A DNA stretch of 64,000 nucleotides, taken from Anaerolineae bacterium (GTDB lineage Bacteria; Chloroflexota; Anaerolineae; Promineifilales; Promineifilaceae). Positions 1 through 7,562 of the stretch are shown here, in pieces (positions within the stretch are counted from its first letter, which is position 1; each line of letters begins with the position of its first letter). The DNA is taken from NCBI GenBank assembly GCA_023954475.1, contig JAMLHW010000009.1, forward strand, positions 124,001 through 188,000. Reading direction: 5' to 3'. The position numbers and the translations under genes were made by a program. The notes beneath the pieces are model-generated. The model saw only the letters and a program-made list of their open reading frames with translations, was not told the origin of the DNA and did not search any database.

Positions 1-194
1 CCATTGCGCCCGACGCCCCGCTGCTCGACGCGGCCCGCCTGCTGGTCGACCAACGCATACACCGCCTCGTTGTCACCACACAGGAAGACGGCAGCAATCG
101 GCCGATTGCCGTCATTTCAACCGCCGATCTCGTCTACCACATGACACGTGCAAATATGCGCAGCAGCAAAGGCGGATTGCTTACCGACAGGTAA
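1..194 (+). CDS. CBS-domain protein, C-terminal end (5' truncated by window)
   Basis: An open frame enters from the left edge (first full codon at base 3) and stops with TAA at 192-194, giving about 63 visible residues. The stretch reading LLVDQRIHRLVV, a polar turn, then PIAVISTADLVYHM has the beta-alpha pattern of the last half of a CBS domain, a module that usually binds adenosyl nucleotides as a pair. What the full protein does cannot be told because its N-terminus lies outside the window. It converges on the next gene, with the two stop regions overlapping by about 14 bp. A copy of the TCGGCCGA palindrome lies inside the frame at 98-105. Confidence 0.7.
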   Translation, partial: IAPDAPLLDAARLLVDQRIHRLVVTTQEDGSNRPIAVISTADLVYHMTRANMRSSKGGLLTDR

Positions 195-771
195 CAAACT
201 GATCGGCAAACGAAACAGTCACCGGTTCACCAAACGTCGTCGCCCACACACCCGATTGAAGTTCCCCGGCGGCTACGCCTGTAAACGGCATCTGCCACGC
301 TATCTCGCGGTTGAGGCGCACCGTCAATTCCCCATTGTGCCAATCAAACCAAAACTCGTTGGGCAGCGCCGCACGCTTGACGTGCACCCACGGCTGCCAC
401 GGCAATAGCGTGATGGTCTTATTTTCGGCCGATTGCCAAACCGTCATGTAGCCCAGTGGGGAAACAGCGACACCGACATAATTTTCCGGACTCCCCAGCA
501 ACACACCATAACCCGCATTCTGTTCACCGTCGCGCCACATGGCCGTCAGTCGCACGCCCGTTGCACCATTTGGCAGTGGATCGAGCCAGGTCGTTTGCTC
601 CTCGGTCATTGCGGCCAACGTCAGCGCTGTTGTCGGCAGTGGGCAGCAAGGCAACGGCGGATCAAATACGCCTGCCAACACCGCGATTACGCCGAAAACA
701 ACGACCAGAGCGACGCCGCCAAACATTACTTTTGCCCAATGAGCTGACCCATCTGCTTTGCGCGGTTTCAC
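181..771 (-). CDS. Membrane-anchored hypothetical protein
   Basis: Not recognised. From the GTG at 771 the protein has about 196 residues: a short basic N-terminus, one hydrophobic helix (about residues 16-36, ending in VLAG), then an exported domain rich in beta-prone and aromatic residues (W, Y, F) that could be a jelly-roll or laminin-G-like fold; that is only an impression. An upstream in-frame GTG at 810 would lengthen it by 13 residues. I prefer 771 because a perfect TATAAT lies 6 nt upstream of it, the spacing of a leaderless start. It is divergent from the M23 lipoprotein gene. Confidence 0.6.
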   Translation of the reverse strand: MKPRKADGSAHWAKVMFGGVALVVVFGVIAVLAGVFDPPLPCCPLPTTALTLAAMTEEQTTWLDPLPNGATGVRLTAMWRDGEQNAGYGVLLGSPENYVGVAVSPLGYMTVWQSAENKTITLLPWQPWVHVKRAALPNEFWFDWHNGELTVRLNREIAWQMPFTGVAAGELQSGVWATTFGEPVTVSFADQFVTCR

Positions 772-777
772 GCCATC

Positions 778-783
778 ATTATA
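778..783 (-). promoter_or_regulatory. -10 box TATAAT, leaderless arrangement
   Basis: On the minus strand TATAAT (783-778) is followed by six bases (GATGGC) and then a GTG codon at 771 in frame with the downstream gene. Transcription normally starts about 7 nt after a -10 box, so the message would begin at or next to the start codon. No convincing -35 is visible at the standard distance. Confidence 0.45.
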
Positions 784-861
784 GCAGTCAACACTATTGA
801 GTTGAGCCACGAGTCATCGGTTGCCCGTTTCGGCCGATGCGGAGACAATTACACGCCGACC

Positions 862-2067
862 ATGCACAGCTTAACCAAAATGATGCGCCTGTTTGTTTTG
901 ATCGCCGGCTCACTCACGGTGGTAATCGCCTGCACGCCGCAACAGCAACCGACGCCGACAGTTACACAAGCGCCAGTCGCCGAGGTTGCAGCAGTGCAAC
1001 AGCCGTCGCCAACGCCCGAGCCAAGTGCCACCGCGACGCCCGCACCTGTCTTGCTGCCCACACCGATTCCAACTGAGACGCCGACGCCGACACCAACCGC
1101 AACCCCATCGCCGACAGTTGAACCGACGCCGACAGTCGATCCGGTTGATCGCACCTGCCCCGACCCGATCCCGCTCAAACCGATTTACGACCGGTATTTT
1201 GTACCTGCGCAGCCGTGGCCGACACCGGTCCCTGCGCCGGAGCTGCATTTCCGCCTGTCAAAGCCTTTGCCGCCGGGATTCGGCCGAATGCTGCACAATG
1301 AAGATTATCCGTACGGCTTTGATTATGACGGACGCCTACTGCTGCACAACGCGGTCGATGTCAGCATGGAACTGGGCACGCCGGTCCTGGCCGCCGGTGA
1401 CGGCACCGTAATTGTTGCCGGTGACGACTACACAGCGCTTTACGGCTGGCGCTGCGATTGGTACGGCCACCTCGTCGTCATCGAACACGACGAATTATGG
1501 CTCGATCAGCCGATCTATTCACTCTACGGCCATGTGCTCAACATCAACGTCGAGCCGGGACAACGGGTCAAACGCGGGGAGCAAATCGCCGAAATTGGCG
1601 TCGGCGGTGCGGCGACGGTACGCCACCTGCACTTCGAGGTACGTGTCGGCAGCAATGAGTTTGGCGCAACGCGCAATCCGCTATTGTGGCTCATTCCCGG
1701 ATTCAATCGTGGGATCATTGCCGGTCGCCTGGTCGATGAAGCGGGCCGACCGTGGCAAGGTGTCGTTATCCACGCCTTCAGTCAGGAAGCAGACGGTGAA
1801 GCCAAAAAGACGTGGACCTACCTCGGTGATCCGGACGACATCAGTAATCCGGACGAACATCTGGCCGAAAATTTCGTCTTTGGCGACCTCAAACCGGGCA
1901 CGTATCAGATTTACACTGAGCTAAACGGTGAAAGCTATTCGGCCGAAGTGATCGTGATTCCCGGTGAGTTGGCGCAGGTTGAAATTGTGGTCCCGTCACC
2001 CATAAATGAAGGGATTGCTGATGAAACGCCGCAGCCGGAAGAAGAACCGACCACAGACACGCCTTGA
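862..2067 (+). CDS. M23 (LytM-type) peptidase lipoprotein
   Basis: Predicted secreted lipoprotein of 401 residues with a zinc endopeptidase fold of the M23/LytM family, which cuts peptidoglycan cross-bridges. From the ATG at 862 there is a signal peptide ending in a lipobox (V-I-A-C, Cys24), then a Pro/Thr-rich linker of TPTPT type (about residues 28-105) suited to spanning the envelope. The peptidase domain follows: His162 and Asp166 (HNAVD), a LYGH segment, and H-L-H at 255-257. All expected zinc ligands and the catalytic His are present, so it is probably active. The C-terminal part (about 285-401) looks like a carboxypeptidase-regulatory or Ig-like beta domain. A start at 802 is open but would put 20 extra residues before the signal peptide. 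Confidence 0.85.
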   Translation: MHSLTKMMRLFVLIAGSLTVVIACTPQQQPTPTVTQAPVAEVAAVQQPSPTPEPSATATPAPVLLPTPIPTETPTPTPTATPSPTVEPTPTVDPVDRTCPDPIPLKPIYDRYFVPAQPWPTPVPAPELHFRLSKPLPPGFGRMLHNEDYPYGFDYDGRLLLHNAVDVSMELGTPVLAAGDGTVIVAGDDYTALYGWRCDWYGHLVVIEHDELWLDQPIYSLYGHVLNINVEPGQRVKRGEQIAEIGVGGAATVRHLHFEVRVGSNEFGATRNPLLWLIPGFNRGIIAGRLVDEAGRPWQGVVIHAFSQEADGEAKKTWTYLGDPDDISNPDEHLAENFVFGDLKPGTYQIYTELNGESYSAEVIVIPGELAQVEIVVPSPINEGIADETPQPEEEPTTDTP

Positions 2068-2145
2068 CCGGTCCCTTACTTTGCAGCAGTTAATACACTG
2101 AAATACACGCACGATGCTACCAACCACCGTAACAAAGAGGTCACT

Positions 2146-3423
2146 ATGACAGTCAGCGTTGATCAATTAGAACGGATCGACCACCTTGTTCTCCTTATGC
2201 TAGAGAACCGCTCGTTCGACCATATGCTCGGGTACTTATCACTACCCAAGTCAGCCGGTGGGCGTGGGCGCACAGATATCGACGGTCTCACTGGTGCAGA
2301 TGATCAGTTCAACGCTTACGACGGCGATATTTATAGGCCGCAGCCCTTGCACGATTACCTTAGCTTCCCCTGGGATCCACCACATGAACACAAATACGTG
2401 GTCAAACAAGTGGCGCACAATAATAGTGGATTCGTCGAACAATTCGCCAAGCATCATCACCAACTTTACAAACATATTCCGTTGGAAGACCCAGGTCTGG
2501 TGATGGGATACCATACAGCAGAGCACGTACCCATATTCGATCTATTGGCACAACAATTTTGTGTCTGCGACCGTTGGTTCAGCTCACTGTTAGGACCGAC
2601 ATTCCCTAACCGCTATTACGCAATGGCCGGAACATCAGATGGATATGTTCATGATCCCGATGAAGACGATCCGGCACCGGTCAATATGAAGACAGTTTTT
2701 GACTACCTGCCTAAAGATTCGTGGCGATTCTACTACCACGATGTCGCTTCGTCCTGGTTATTCAAAAAACACCGGCGGATTATTACGGGAAAGGAAGCAC
2801 GCGGTATTCGTCACTTCCGCAAGGATGCGAGGGAGAGGACGCTCCCCAGTGTCAGCTGGATCGATCCTTACTTTTATATTAAGCGAAATATTGCAAACGA
2901 CGATCATCCGCCGTCTGATGTTCGCAAGGCGCAGAAATTCGTCGCAGAAATCTACAATCAACTGGTTCAAAGCCCTGCTTGGGACAAGACGATGCTGGTG
3001 ATCTACTACGATGAGCACGGTGGATTCTACGATCATGTTGTACCGCCTGAGGTAGAAGATGATTATGATCATCTGACACGCTACGGCGTGCGCGTGCCTG
3101 CCATCGTCGTCTCGCCGTGGGTAGCCAAGCAGTCGGTATCCCATACTGTGTTTGATCACACATCGATAGTCAAGACGATTTTGCGGCGTTTCGGCCGAAA
3201 ACCAGATGGAAGCATACCGTCTATCAGTCGCCGTACCGATGCAGCAACGGATTTGAGCTGCCTGTTGACTGAAACGACGCCCCGCAAGTGTGAACCGATT
3301 GAACATGATGTTACATCTCACAGTTTTCAGTTCCATGAACGCGGCGAACCGGATGAAGACTGGGGGCTGCGCAAGCTGATGAAAGGCGTACACGAAAGCG
3401 CCAAGCTGGGTGCGGCCAGATGA
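2146..3423 (+). CDS. Phosphoesterase family protein (phospholipase C / acid phosphatase-like)
   Basis: A 425-residue protein of the alkaline-phosphatase superfamily, phosphoesterase branch (PF04185 type), which includes non-specific phospholipases C and AcpA-like acid phosphatases. Visible motifs are the N-terminal metal-binding E-N-R-S-F-D (residues 20-25), a middle G-P-T-F-P-N-R block with a following M-A-G-T-S, and Y-Y-D-E-H-G-G near 287-293 that supplies the second metal site. There is no signal peptide or Tat motif, unlike the secreted phospholipases, so it may act in the cytoplasm or leave by another route. An AAGAGG ribosome site lies just upstream of the ATG. Substrate cannot be told from sequence. 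Only one TCGGCCGA copy occurs in this gene. Confidence 0.85.
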   Translation: MTVSVDQLERIDHLVLLMLENRSFDHMLGYLSLPKSAGGRGRTDIDGLTGADDQFNAYDGDIYRPQPLHDYLSFPWDPPHEHKYVVKQVAHNNSGFVEQFAKHHHQLYKHIPLEDPGLVMGYHTAEHVPIFDLLAQQFCVCDRWFSSLLGPTFPNRYYAMAGTSDGYVHDPDEDDPAPVNMKTVFDYLPKDSWRFYYHDVASSWLFKKHRRIITGKEARGIRHFRKDARERTLPSVSWIDPYFYIKRNIANDDHPPSDVRKAQKFVAEIYNQLVQSPAWDKTMLVIYYDEHGGFYDHVVPPEVEDDYDHLTRYGVRVPAIVVSPWVAKQSVSHTVFDHTSIVKTILRRFGRKPDGSIPSISRRTDAATDLSCLLTETTPRKCEPIEHDVTSHSFQFHERGEPDEDWGLRKLMKGVHESAKLGAAR

Positions 3424-3497
3424 TAACATGATTTTTGAAGCAAGGAGAGTTAGTCGGATTGACAATCCGACCTCTGCTTGCAGATAGGAGTAAACCC

Positions 3498-3935
3498 ATG
3501 GAACTCATCATAGCCTTGATTGGATTGGGATTCGTGGTCGAGGCACCACGCTTGCGGTTGTTACGCCCCGTCGCAAAAGCAGTTGTCAAGGCCGGGATCG
3601 TTGCAACCGATGCAACGACAACTGTCGCTGCCGTTGCTACAGAACAGGTCAGCGATCTTGTGGCGCATATTAAAATCAACCGCACCAATGAGTTTACGGC
3701 AGATGGCATTCCAACCTGGCTCGACATCACCGATTTATTGTTAATCGATGGTGTCGGACCGAAAGTGAGCGGCCATCTAAACAATGCCGGTGTCAGCAGC
3801 CTCACGCAATTGGCAACAACTCCAGTTGAGAGATTGCAAGAGATACTTGATGCAGCTGGCCCAAACTTTGGAGCTATTGATTCTACCACCTGGCCTGAGC
3901 AGGCTCAGGCGTTGCTCGCTGGCTCCCGTGTTTGA
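3498..3935 (+). CDS. Small helix-hairpin-helix protein with DUF5132-like N-terminus
   Basis: 145 residues from the ATG at 3498, chosen because AGGAG lies 7 bases upstream; an open frame extends back to 3435 without a site. The N-terminal half (about 1-65) has a hydrophobic start followed by an A/K/V-rich amphipathic segment resembling DUF5132-type proteins. The C-terminal half (about 85-140) reads I-D-G-V-G-P-K, then L-A-T-T, then T-W-P-E-Q-A, which is the helix-hairpin-helix pattern used for sequence-independent nucleic acid binding, also seen fused to some ribosomal proteins. Function unknown; DNA or RNA contact is inferred from the HhH part only. It lies 74 bp after the phosphoesterase gene on the same strand. 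Confidence 0.7.
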   Translation: MELIIALIGLGFVVEAPRLRLLRPVAKAVVKAGIVATDATTTVAAVATEQVSDLVAHIKINRTNEFTADGIPTWLDITDLLLIDGVGPKVSGHLNNAGVSSLTQLATTPVERLQEILDAAGPNFGAIDSTTWPEQAQALLAGSRV

Positions 3936-4152
3936 CAGTTTACTTTCAGCATTGGAACACGAACCAATTGTTAGTCAAATCGATCTTGCTACCTTGAGCG
4001 AAAATTCGCTCAGGCAGATTTGATGTCAAGGACAACCAGACCTGGAAAGTCGTTCATAGGCCAGACAACAAACAGTATCTAAACATCTTCAACTGAGCTT
4101 GCAATGGATTGTGGATAACGGCTTTTCTGTAGAATCCACTGCTATAGAAATG

Positions 4153-4182
4153 GACAAGGCGCGGTAAAAACCGCGCCTTGTC
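4153..4182. repeat. Perfect 12-bp hairpin in a long intergenic region
   Basis: GACAAGGCGCGG (4153-4164) pairs with CCGCGCCTTGTC (4171-4182) around a 6-nt loop. There is no U-run on either side, so it is not a textbook terminator, though it may end transcription of the preceding gene with help or stabilise a 3' end. The surrounding gap (3936-4600) is AT-rich at 4260-4330 and otherwise holds no reading frame I can support, apart from the promoter/operator near 4500. Confidence 0.5.
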
Positions 4183-4492
4183 GCTTGAAGAGGGAGGGAC
4201 ATGAGGAGTTGTTACATCTCTCTTACGACAACACCAGGCTGGATTGGTGTTGTCATGTGATAGATAATAGCACGAATTCGATATTATGTCAAGTAATTGT
4301 AGATTTATTTTCAATATATTCGCAATAAGCCAGTTTTCCAGAGGGAAACTTCTCTTGAATACAATACATCGGAAAGGCCCCGCATTTACGGCTCGCATGA
4401 CTCCGGATCAGCATAGCTTCATCAATCGTGCAATCCCTCTCTTGCACACGATTAAATGACCTCAAAAATTAGGCAAGACCGACACCATCTGC

Positions 4493-4521
4493 TTTGTACC
4501 GGTTTAATGTACTGGTACAAT
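4493..4521 (+). promoter_or_regulatory. Promoter with overlapping inverted-repeat operator
   Basis: TTTGTA (4493-4498), 17 bp, TACAAT (4516-4521) forms a plausible sigma70-type promoter 80 bp ahead of the aminotransferase. Overlapping it is an imperfect inverted repeat with 9-bp arms, TGTACCGGT (4495-4503) and ACTGGTACA (4511-4519), differing at one position. An operator placed across a -10 box is the usual layout for a repressor such as a GntR or LacI family member. No regulator gene lies next to it. Confidence 0.45.
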
Positions 4522-4600
4522 TCTGTGGTAACTAACACAACCCATCATTTCCTTCGAGCGTTCAAATTTGACGCTCGTCAACGCACATTTGGAGGACAAC

Positions 4601-5965
4601 ATGAACATCAACTTGGCCGGCTGCGGTCCCATCGGGCGTGACATCATTGAGCGTGACAGACATGCCACCAGCACATCATATGCTCGCGAATATGCTTTGG
4701 TCATCGACCACGCTCAAGGCGCAGAAGTCTGGGACGTAGACGGTCGTCGTTTTGTCGACTTGATGGCCGGCGTCGCCGTCATGAACGTTGGCCATCGCCA
4801 TCCGTATGTGGTCGAAAAGGTCAAGGAGACGCTCGATAAATTCTGGCACGTCTGCCTCACCGATTTCTATTATCCGCAGGCGATGGAACTGGCAGAAAGA
4901 TTACAAACTATTGCGCCGATGCGTGGCAAAACACGCAGCTATTTCGGCAATTCCGGCACTGAAGCGGTTGAAGCAGCGATCAAGTTGGCGATGGCGCATA
5001 CACGTCGTCCTTACTTCATCGGTTTTCGCGGTGCATTTCATGGTCGCACATTGGGAGCACTCTCATTTACATCGAGCAAATATCTGCAGCGTTCGCACTA
5101 TCGCGTCGGCGTGCCGGTAACACACATACCCTATCCCAACCCATATCGGCCGACGCTGCATCGTGAAGCGGGCCAGGACGCAGCGGACGCCGTGCTCAAT
5201 TTCCTGGAAAACGAAATCTTTCGCACGACGCTCGATCCGACCGATGTTGCCGGCATCCTGCTCGAACCAATTCAGGGCGAAGGCGGTTATGTCCTGCCTC
5301 CCGATGGCTTTTTAACCCGCTTGCGCGCACTGTGCGACAAATACGGCATCATGTTGATGGTCGATGAAGTCCAGAGCGGTGCTGGTCGCACCGGAGACAT
5401 GTGGGCTGTCGAACACGAAGGTGTCGAGCCGGACATCCTCTGTTTTGCCAAAGGCATTGCCAGCGGCATGCCGCTAGGTGGCATCATAGCCAAAGACGAC
5501 GTCATGACCTGGAAACCGGGTACGCATGCCAGCACGTACGGCGGCGGGCCGGTAGCCTGTGCGGCTGCTCTGGCTACATTGGACGTGATTGAGGAAGAAG
5601 ATCTGCTGGCGCGTGCTGACGAAACCGGCGCCTACATCCTGGATCGCTTGACCGCCATGCAGCAACGATATTACACGATGGGCGACGTGCGCGGGCGCGG
5701 CTTAATGATCGGCGTGGAGTTTGTCAAAGATCGCGAAACGAAGGAGCGCTATCCGGAGATGCGCCATACCGTTATTCAGAAGGCGTTTGAAAAAGGCGTC
5801 CTGATGTTGCCGTGTGGTGCCAACACGATTCGTTTGACACCGGCACTCAATATCGGCCGAGATCTGGTCGACGAAGGACTCGATCTATTCGAATCCGCCC
5901 TCATCGAAGCTGAAAGGCTGCATCCGTATCAGGGACACGTTCATATCGTTCCCGCCCTCGCCTAA
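4601..5965 (+). CDS. Class III aminotransferase (acetylornithine / 4-aminobutyrate family)
   Basis: PLP-dependent aminotransferase of fold type I, subgroup II, 454 residues. The ATG at 4601 has GGAGG seven bases upstream; an open frame reaches 4568 without a site. Visible landmarks are G-N-S-G-T-E-A for phosphate binding, G-A-F-H-G-R-T (the aromatic-stacking region), D-E-V-Q-S-G contacting the pyridine ring, and F-A-K-G-I with the Schiff-base lysine at 284. The family includes acetylornithine, ornithine, lysine 6- and GABA aminotransferases plus amino-acid racemases; sequence alone does not choose between them, so no symbol is given. The next gene on the strand is a DapA-family aldolase, but a hairpin at 5979-6010 lies between, so they may be separate units. 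Confidence 0.9.
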   Translation: MNINLAGCGPIGRDIIERDRHATSTSYAREYALVIDHAQGAEVWDVDGRRFVDLMAGVAVMNVGHRHPYVVEKVKETLDKFWHVCLTDFYYPQAMELAERLQTIAPMRGKTRSYFGNSGTEAVEAAIKLAMAHTRRPYFIGFRGAFHGRTLGALSFTSSKYLQRSHYRVGVPVTHIPYPNPYRPTLHREAGQDAADAVLNFLENEIFRTTLDPTDVAGILLEPIQGEGGYVLPPDGFLTRLRALCDKYGIMLMVDEVQSGAGRTGDMWAVEHEGVEPDILCFAKGIASGMPLGGIIAKDDVMTWKPGTHASTYGGGPVACAAALATLDVIEEEDLLARADETGAYILDRLTAMQQRYYTMGDVRGRGLMIGVEFVKDRETKERYPEMRHTVIQKAFEKGVLMLPCGANTIRLTPALNIGRDLVDEGLDLFESALIEAERLHPYQGHVHIVPALA

Positions 5966-5978
5966 TCCGGACAAAACA

Positions 5979-6010
5979 CGGCGCGACCCGATAATTGACG
6001 GGTCGCGCCG
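5979..6010. terminator. Perfect 12-bp hairpin after the aminotransferase
   Basis: CGGCGCGACCCG (5979-5990) pairs with CGGGTCGCGCCG (5999-6010) around the 8-nt loop ATAATTGA. It starts 14 bp after the stop codon and ends 12 bp before the next ATG. No U-run follows, so termination efficiency is uncertain; it could also shield the upstream mRNA end. Confidence 0.55.
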
Positions 6011-6022
6011 ATTCCCTACCCC

Positions 6023-6931
6023 ATGCATATGACAATTGAAACACTTACCGCACAGCTTAGCGGCCATGTCGCCCCGGCAATGGCTACACCTTTGACACCA
6101 GACGGCTTTCGTCTCAATGCAAACGTCATTCCGCAACTTGTCGACTTTCTGATCGAGCGTGGCGTCGGCGGTCTGTTTGTCGGCGGCACGACCGGTGAAG
6201 GCATTTTGCTCAGTGATGCTGAACGCAGACAGTTGCACGCGCTCTCTGTAAGCGCCGCAGCCAGGCGCGTTCCCGTGCTGCTCCACGTCGGCACGAATGA
6301 CACGCAGAGTGCCGTAGCGCTGGCGCAACACGCGGCCAGCATCGGTGCGGATGCCATCGTCGCCGTCACGCCGACGTTTTACGGCGTGTCTGACGAAGCG
6401 CTCCTGACTCATTTTGCAGCGATAGCTGGTGCAGCACCGGAAACACCTTTTTTTGCTTATGACATTCCGCAAATGGCCGTCAACGGCATCTCGACGGCGC
6501 TTGCACAACAAATGATAGCGGACATTCCGACATTTGCCGGGGTCAAATGCAGTCGCACCGACATGCAGGCAATCCGTCGCCTGATCGATGCGGTCGCCGA
6601 CAGCGTTCTTATTCTGGCCGGCAATGAACCCATTATGCTGGGATCGTTGGCCCTGGGTGCACACGGCGCGATCAGCGGGTTGGCAACGGCGATTCCAGAG
6701 CCGTTTGTGGCGTTGTTAGCAGCTTTCGCTGCCGGAAATTGGGAAGCGGCACGGCAACAGCAACGGCTGATCAACCGCCTTTTAGCGCACATGGCAGCAG
6801 GACCACGCATCGGCAATATCAAGGCGATTTTGCATGCACGTGGTGTACCGGTCAATCGGCCGATGCCTCCTCGTTCACCTGGTTCGGCCGAATTGTGGGA
6901 TGAGCTGCAACTAATTCTGGACAATCCATAG
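6023..6931 (+). CDS. DapA/NanA-family aldolase (dihydrodipicolinate synthase-like)
   Basis: A 302-residue (beta/alpha)8 class I aldolase of the dihydrodipicolinate synthase / N-acetylneuraminate lyase family. It has the pyruvate-carboxylate motif G-T-T-G-E (about 55-59), the catalytic tyrosine at about 146 (F-A-Y-D-I-P), and the Schiff-base lysine at about 175 (G-V-K-C-S). The usual Asn after the tyrosine (YNxP) is Asp here and the second motif residue after GTTGE is Gly rather than Ser, which hints at a substrate other than aspartate semialdehyde, such as a 2-keto-3-deoxy sugar acid. Start could be 6023 or the ATG at 6029; no clear ribosome site is visible for either. Confidence 0.87.
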   Translation: MHMTIETLTAQLSGHVAPAMATPLTPDGFRLNANVIPQLVDFLIERGVGGLFVGGTTGEGILLSDAERRQLHALSVSAAARRVPVLLHVGTNDTQSAVALAQHAASIGADAIVAVTPTFYGVSDEALLTHFAAIAGAAPETPFFAYDIPQMAVNGISTALAQQMIADIPTFAGVKCSRTDMQAIRRLIDAVADSVLILAGNEPIMLGSLALGAHGAISGLATAIPEPFVALLAAFAAGNWEAARQQQRLINRLLAHMAAGPRIGNIKAILHARGVPVNRPMPPRSPGSAELWDELQLILDNP

Positions 6932-7077
6932 CAGCTTTCCGGTTGCGGGGGTTGATTTTTCGGCCGAAATCCGTCATCATACAATCATACCCTACCGTCA
7001 CCTGCGTGTGCTCAAAAGCTTGCCAACAATTGCGGCAGGCAAACGAGCAACCCACAAACCTGGAAAAGGAGAACGCC

Positions 7078-7509
7078 ATGACTACTGTCAATCAATTGTT
7101 GCGCGTCAAAGGCTACCAGGTCATCTCGATAGAACCGGATGACACCGTCTACAACGCACTCGTTCGTATGGCAACTAACAATGTCGGCGCGCTCGTGGTT
7201 TTGCGCGAAGGACAACTGGTTGGCATTATTTCAGAACGTGACTACGCGCGTAAAGTAATCCTCTACGGCAAAGCGTCACGCGCTACGGCTGTCAGCGAAA
7301 TCATGACCACACAAGTGCAGTGCGTCGGCCCCGATCACACAATGCAAGAATGCATGAGCCTGATGACTGACAAACGTATCCGTCACCTGCCTGTCCTCCG
7401 GGATAATGTGGTCATCGGCATCATCTCCATTGGTGATGTTGTCAAAGCGATCATAGAGGAACAGAAAATCCTCATCAGTCACTTGGAAGATTATATCGTC
7501 GGTCAGTAG
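7078..7509 (+). CDS. Stand-alone CBS-pair protein
   Basis: 143 residues from the ATG at 7078, with AAAAGGAG seven bases upstream. The whole protein is two CBS repeats (about 7-65 and 73-132), each ending in the G-I-I-S-x-x-D pattern typical of the nucleotide-binding cleft: S-E-R-D-Y in the first, S-I-G-D-V in the second. Such small Bateman-module proteins bind AMP, ATP or related ligands and act as sensors on partners that cannot be named from sequence. The gene is single and is followed by a hairpin shared with the convergent glgC gene. Confidence 0.88.
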   Translation: MTTVNQLLRVKGYQVISIEPDDTVYNALVRMATNNVGALVVLREGQLVGIISERDYARKVILYGKASRATAVSEIMTTQVQCVGPDHTMQECMSLMTDKRIRHLPVLRDNVVIGIISIGDVVKAIIEEQKILISHLEDYIVGQ

Positions 7510-7528
7510 GATAGATTTACAATCTGGA

Positions 7529-7554
7529 GACCGGATTTATTTATAAACCCGGTC
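7529..7554. terminator. Bidirectional hairpin between convergent genes
   Basis: GACCGG (7529-7534) and CCGGTC (7549-7554) enclose an AT-rich inner part that can add three more A-U pairs. It sits between the CBS-pair gene and the convergent glgC, where a terminator serving both strands is expected. No long U-run is present. Confidence 0.5.
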
Positions 7555-7562
7555 CTCAAGAT

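Noticed and set aside
1076-1150. Short tandem GACGCCGACA-like repeats as CRISPR or satellite
   Set aside because: They code for the TPTPT linker of the lipoprotein; no spacers are present.
849-1178. Gly/Val-rich minus-strand frame opposite the M23 lipoprotein
   Set aside because: It is the mirror of the Pro/Thr-rich linker repeats; the low-complexity pattern explains it.
4054-4398. 114-residue minus-strand frame in the 3936-4600 gap
   Set aside because: No ribosome site, no recognisable motif and it crosses the perfect hairpin at 4153-4182.
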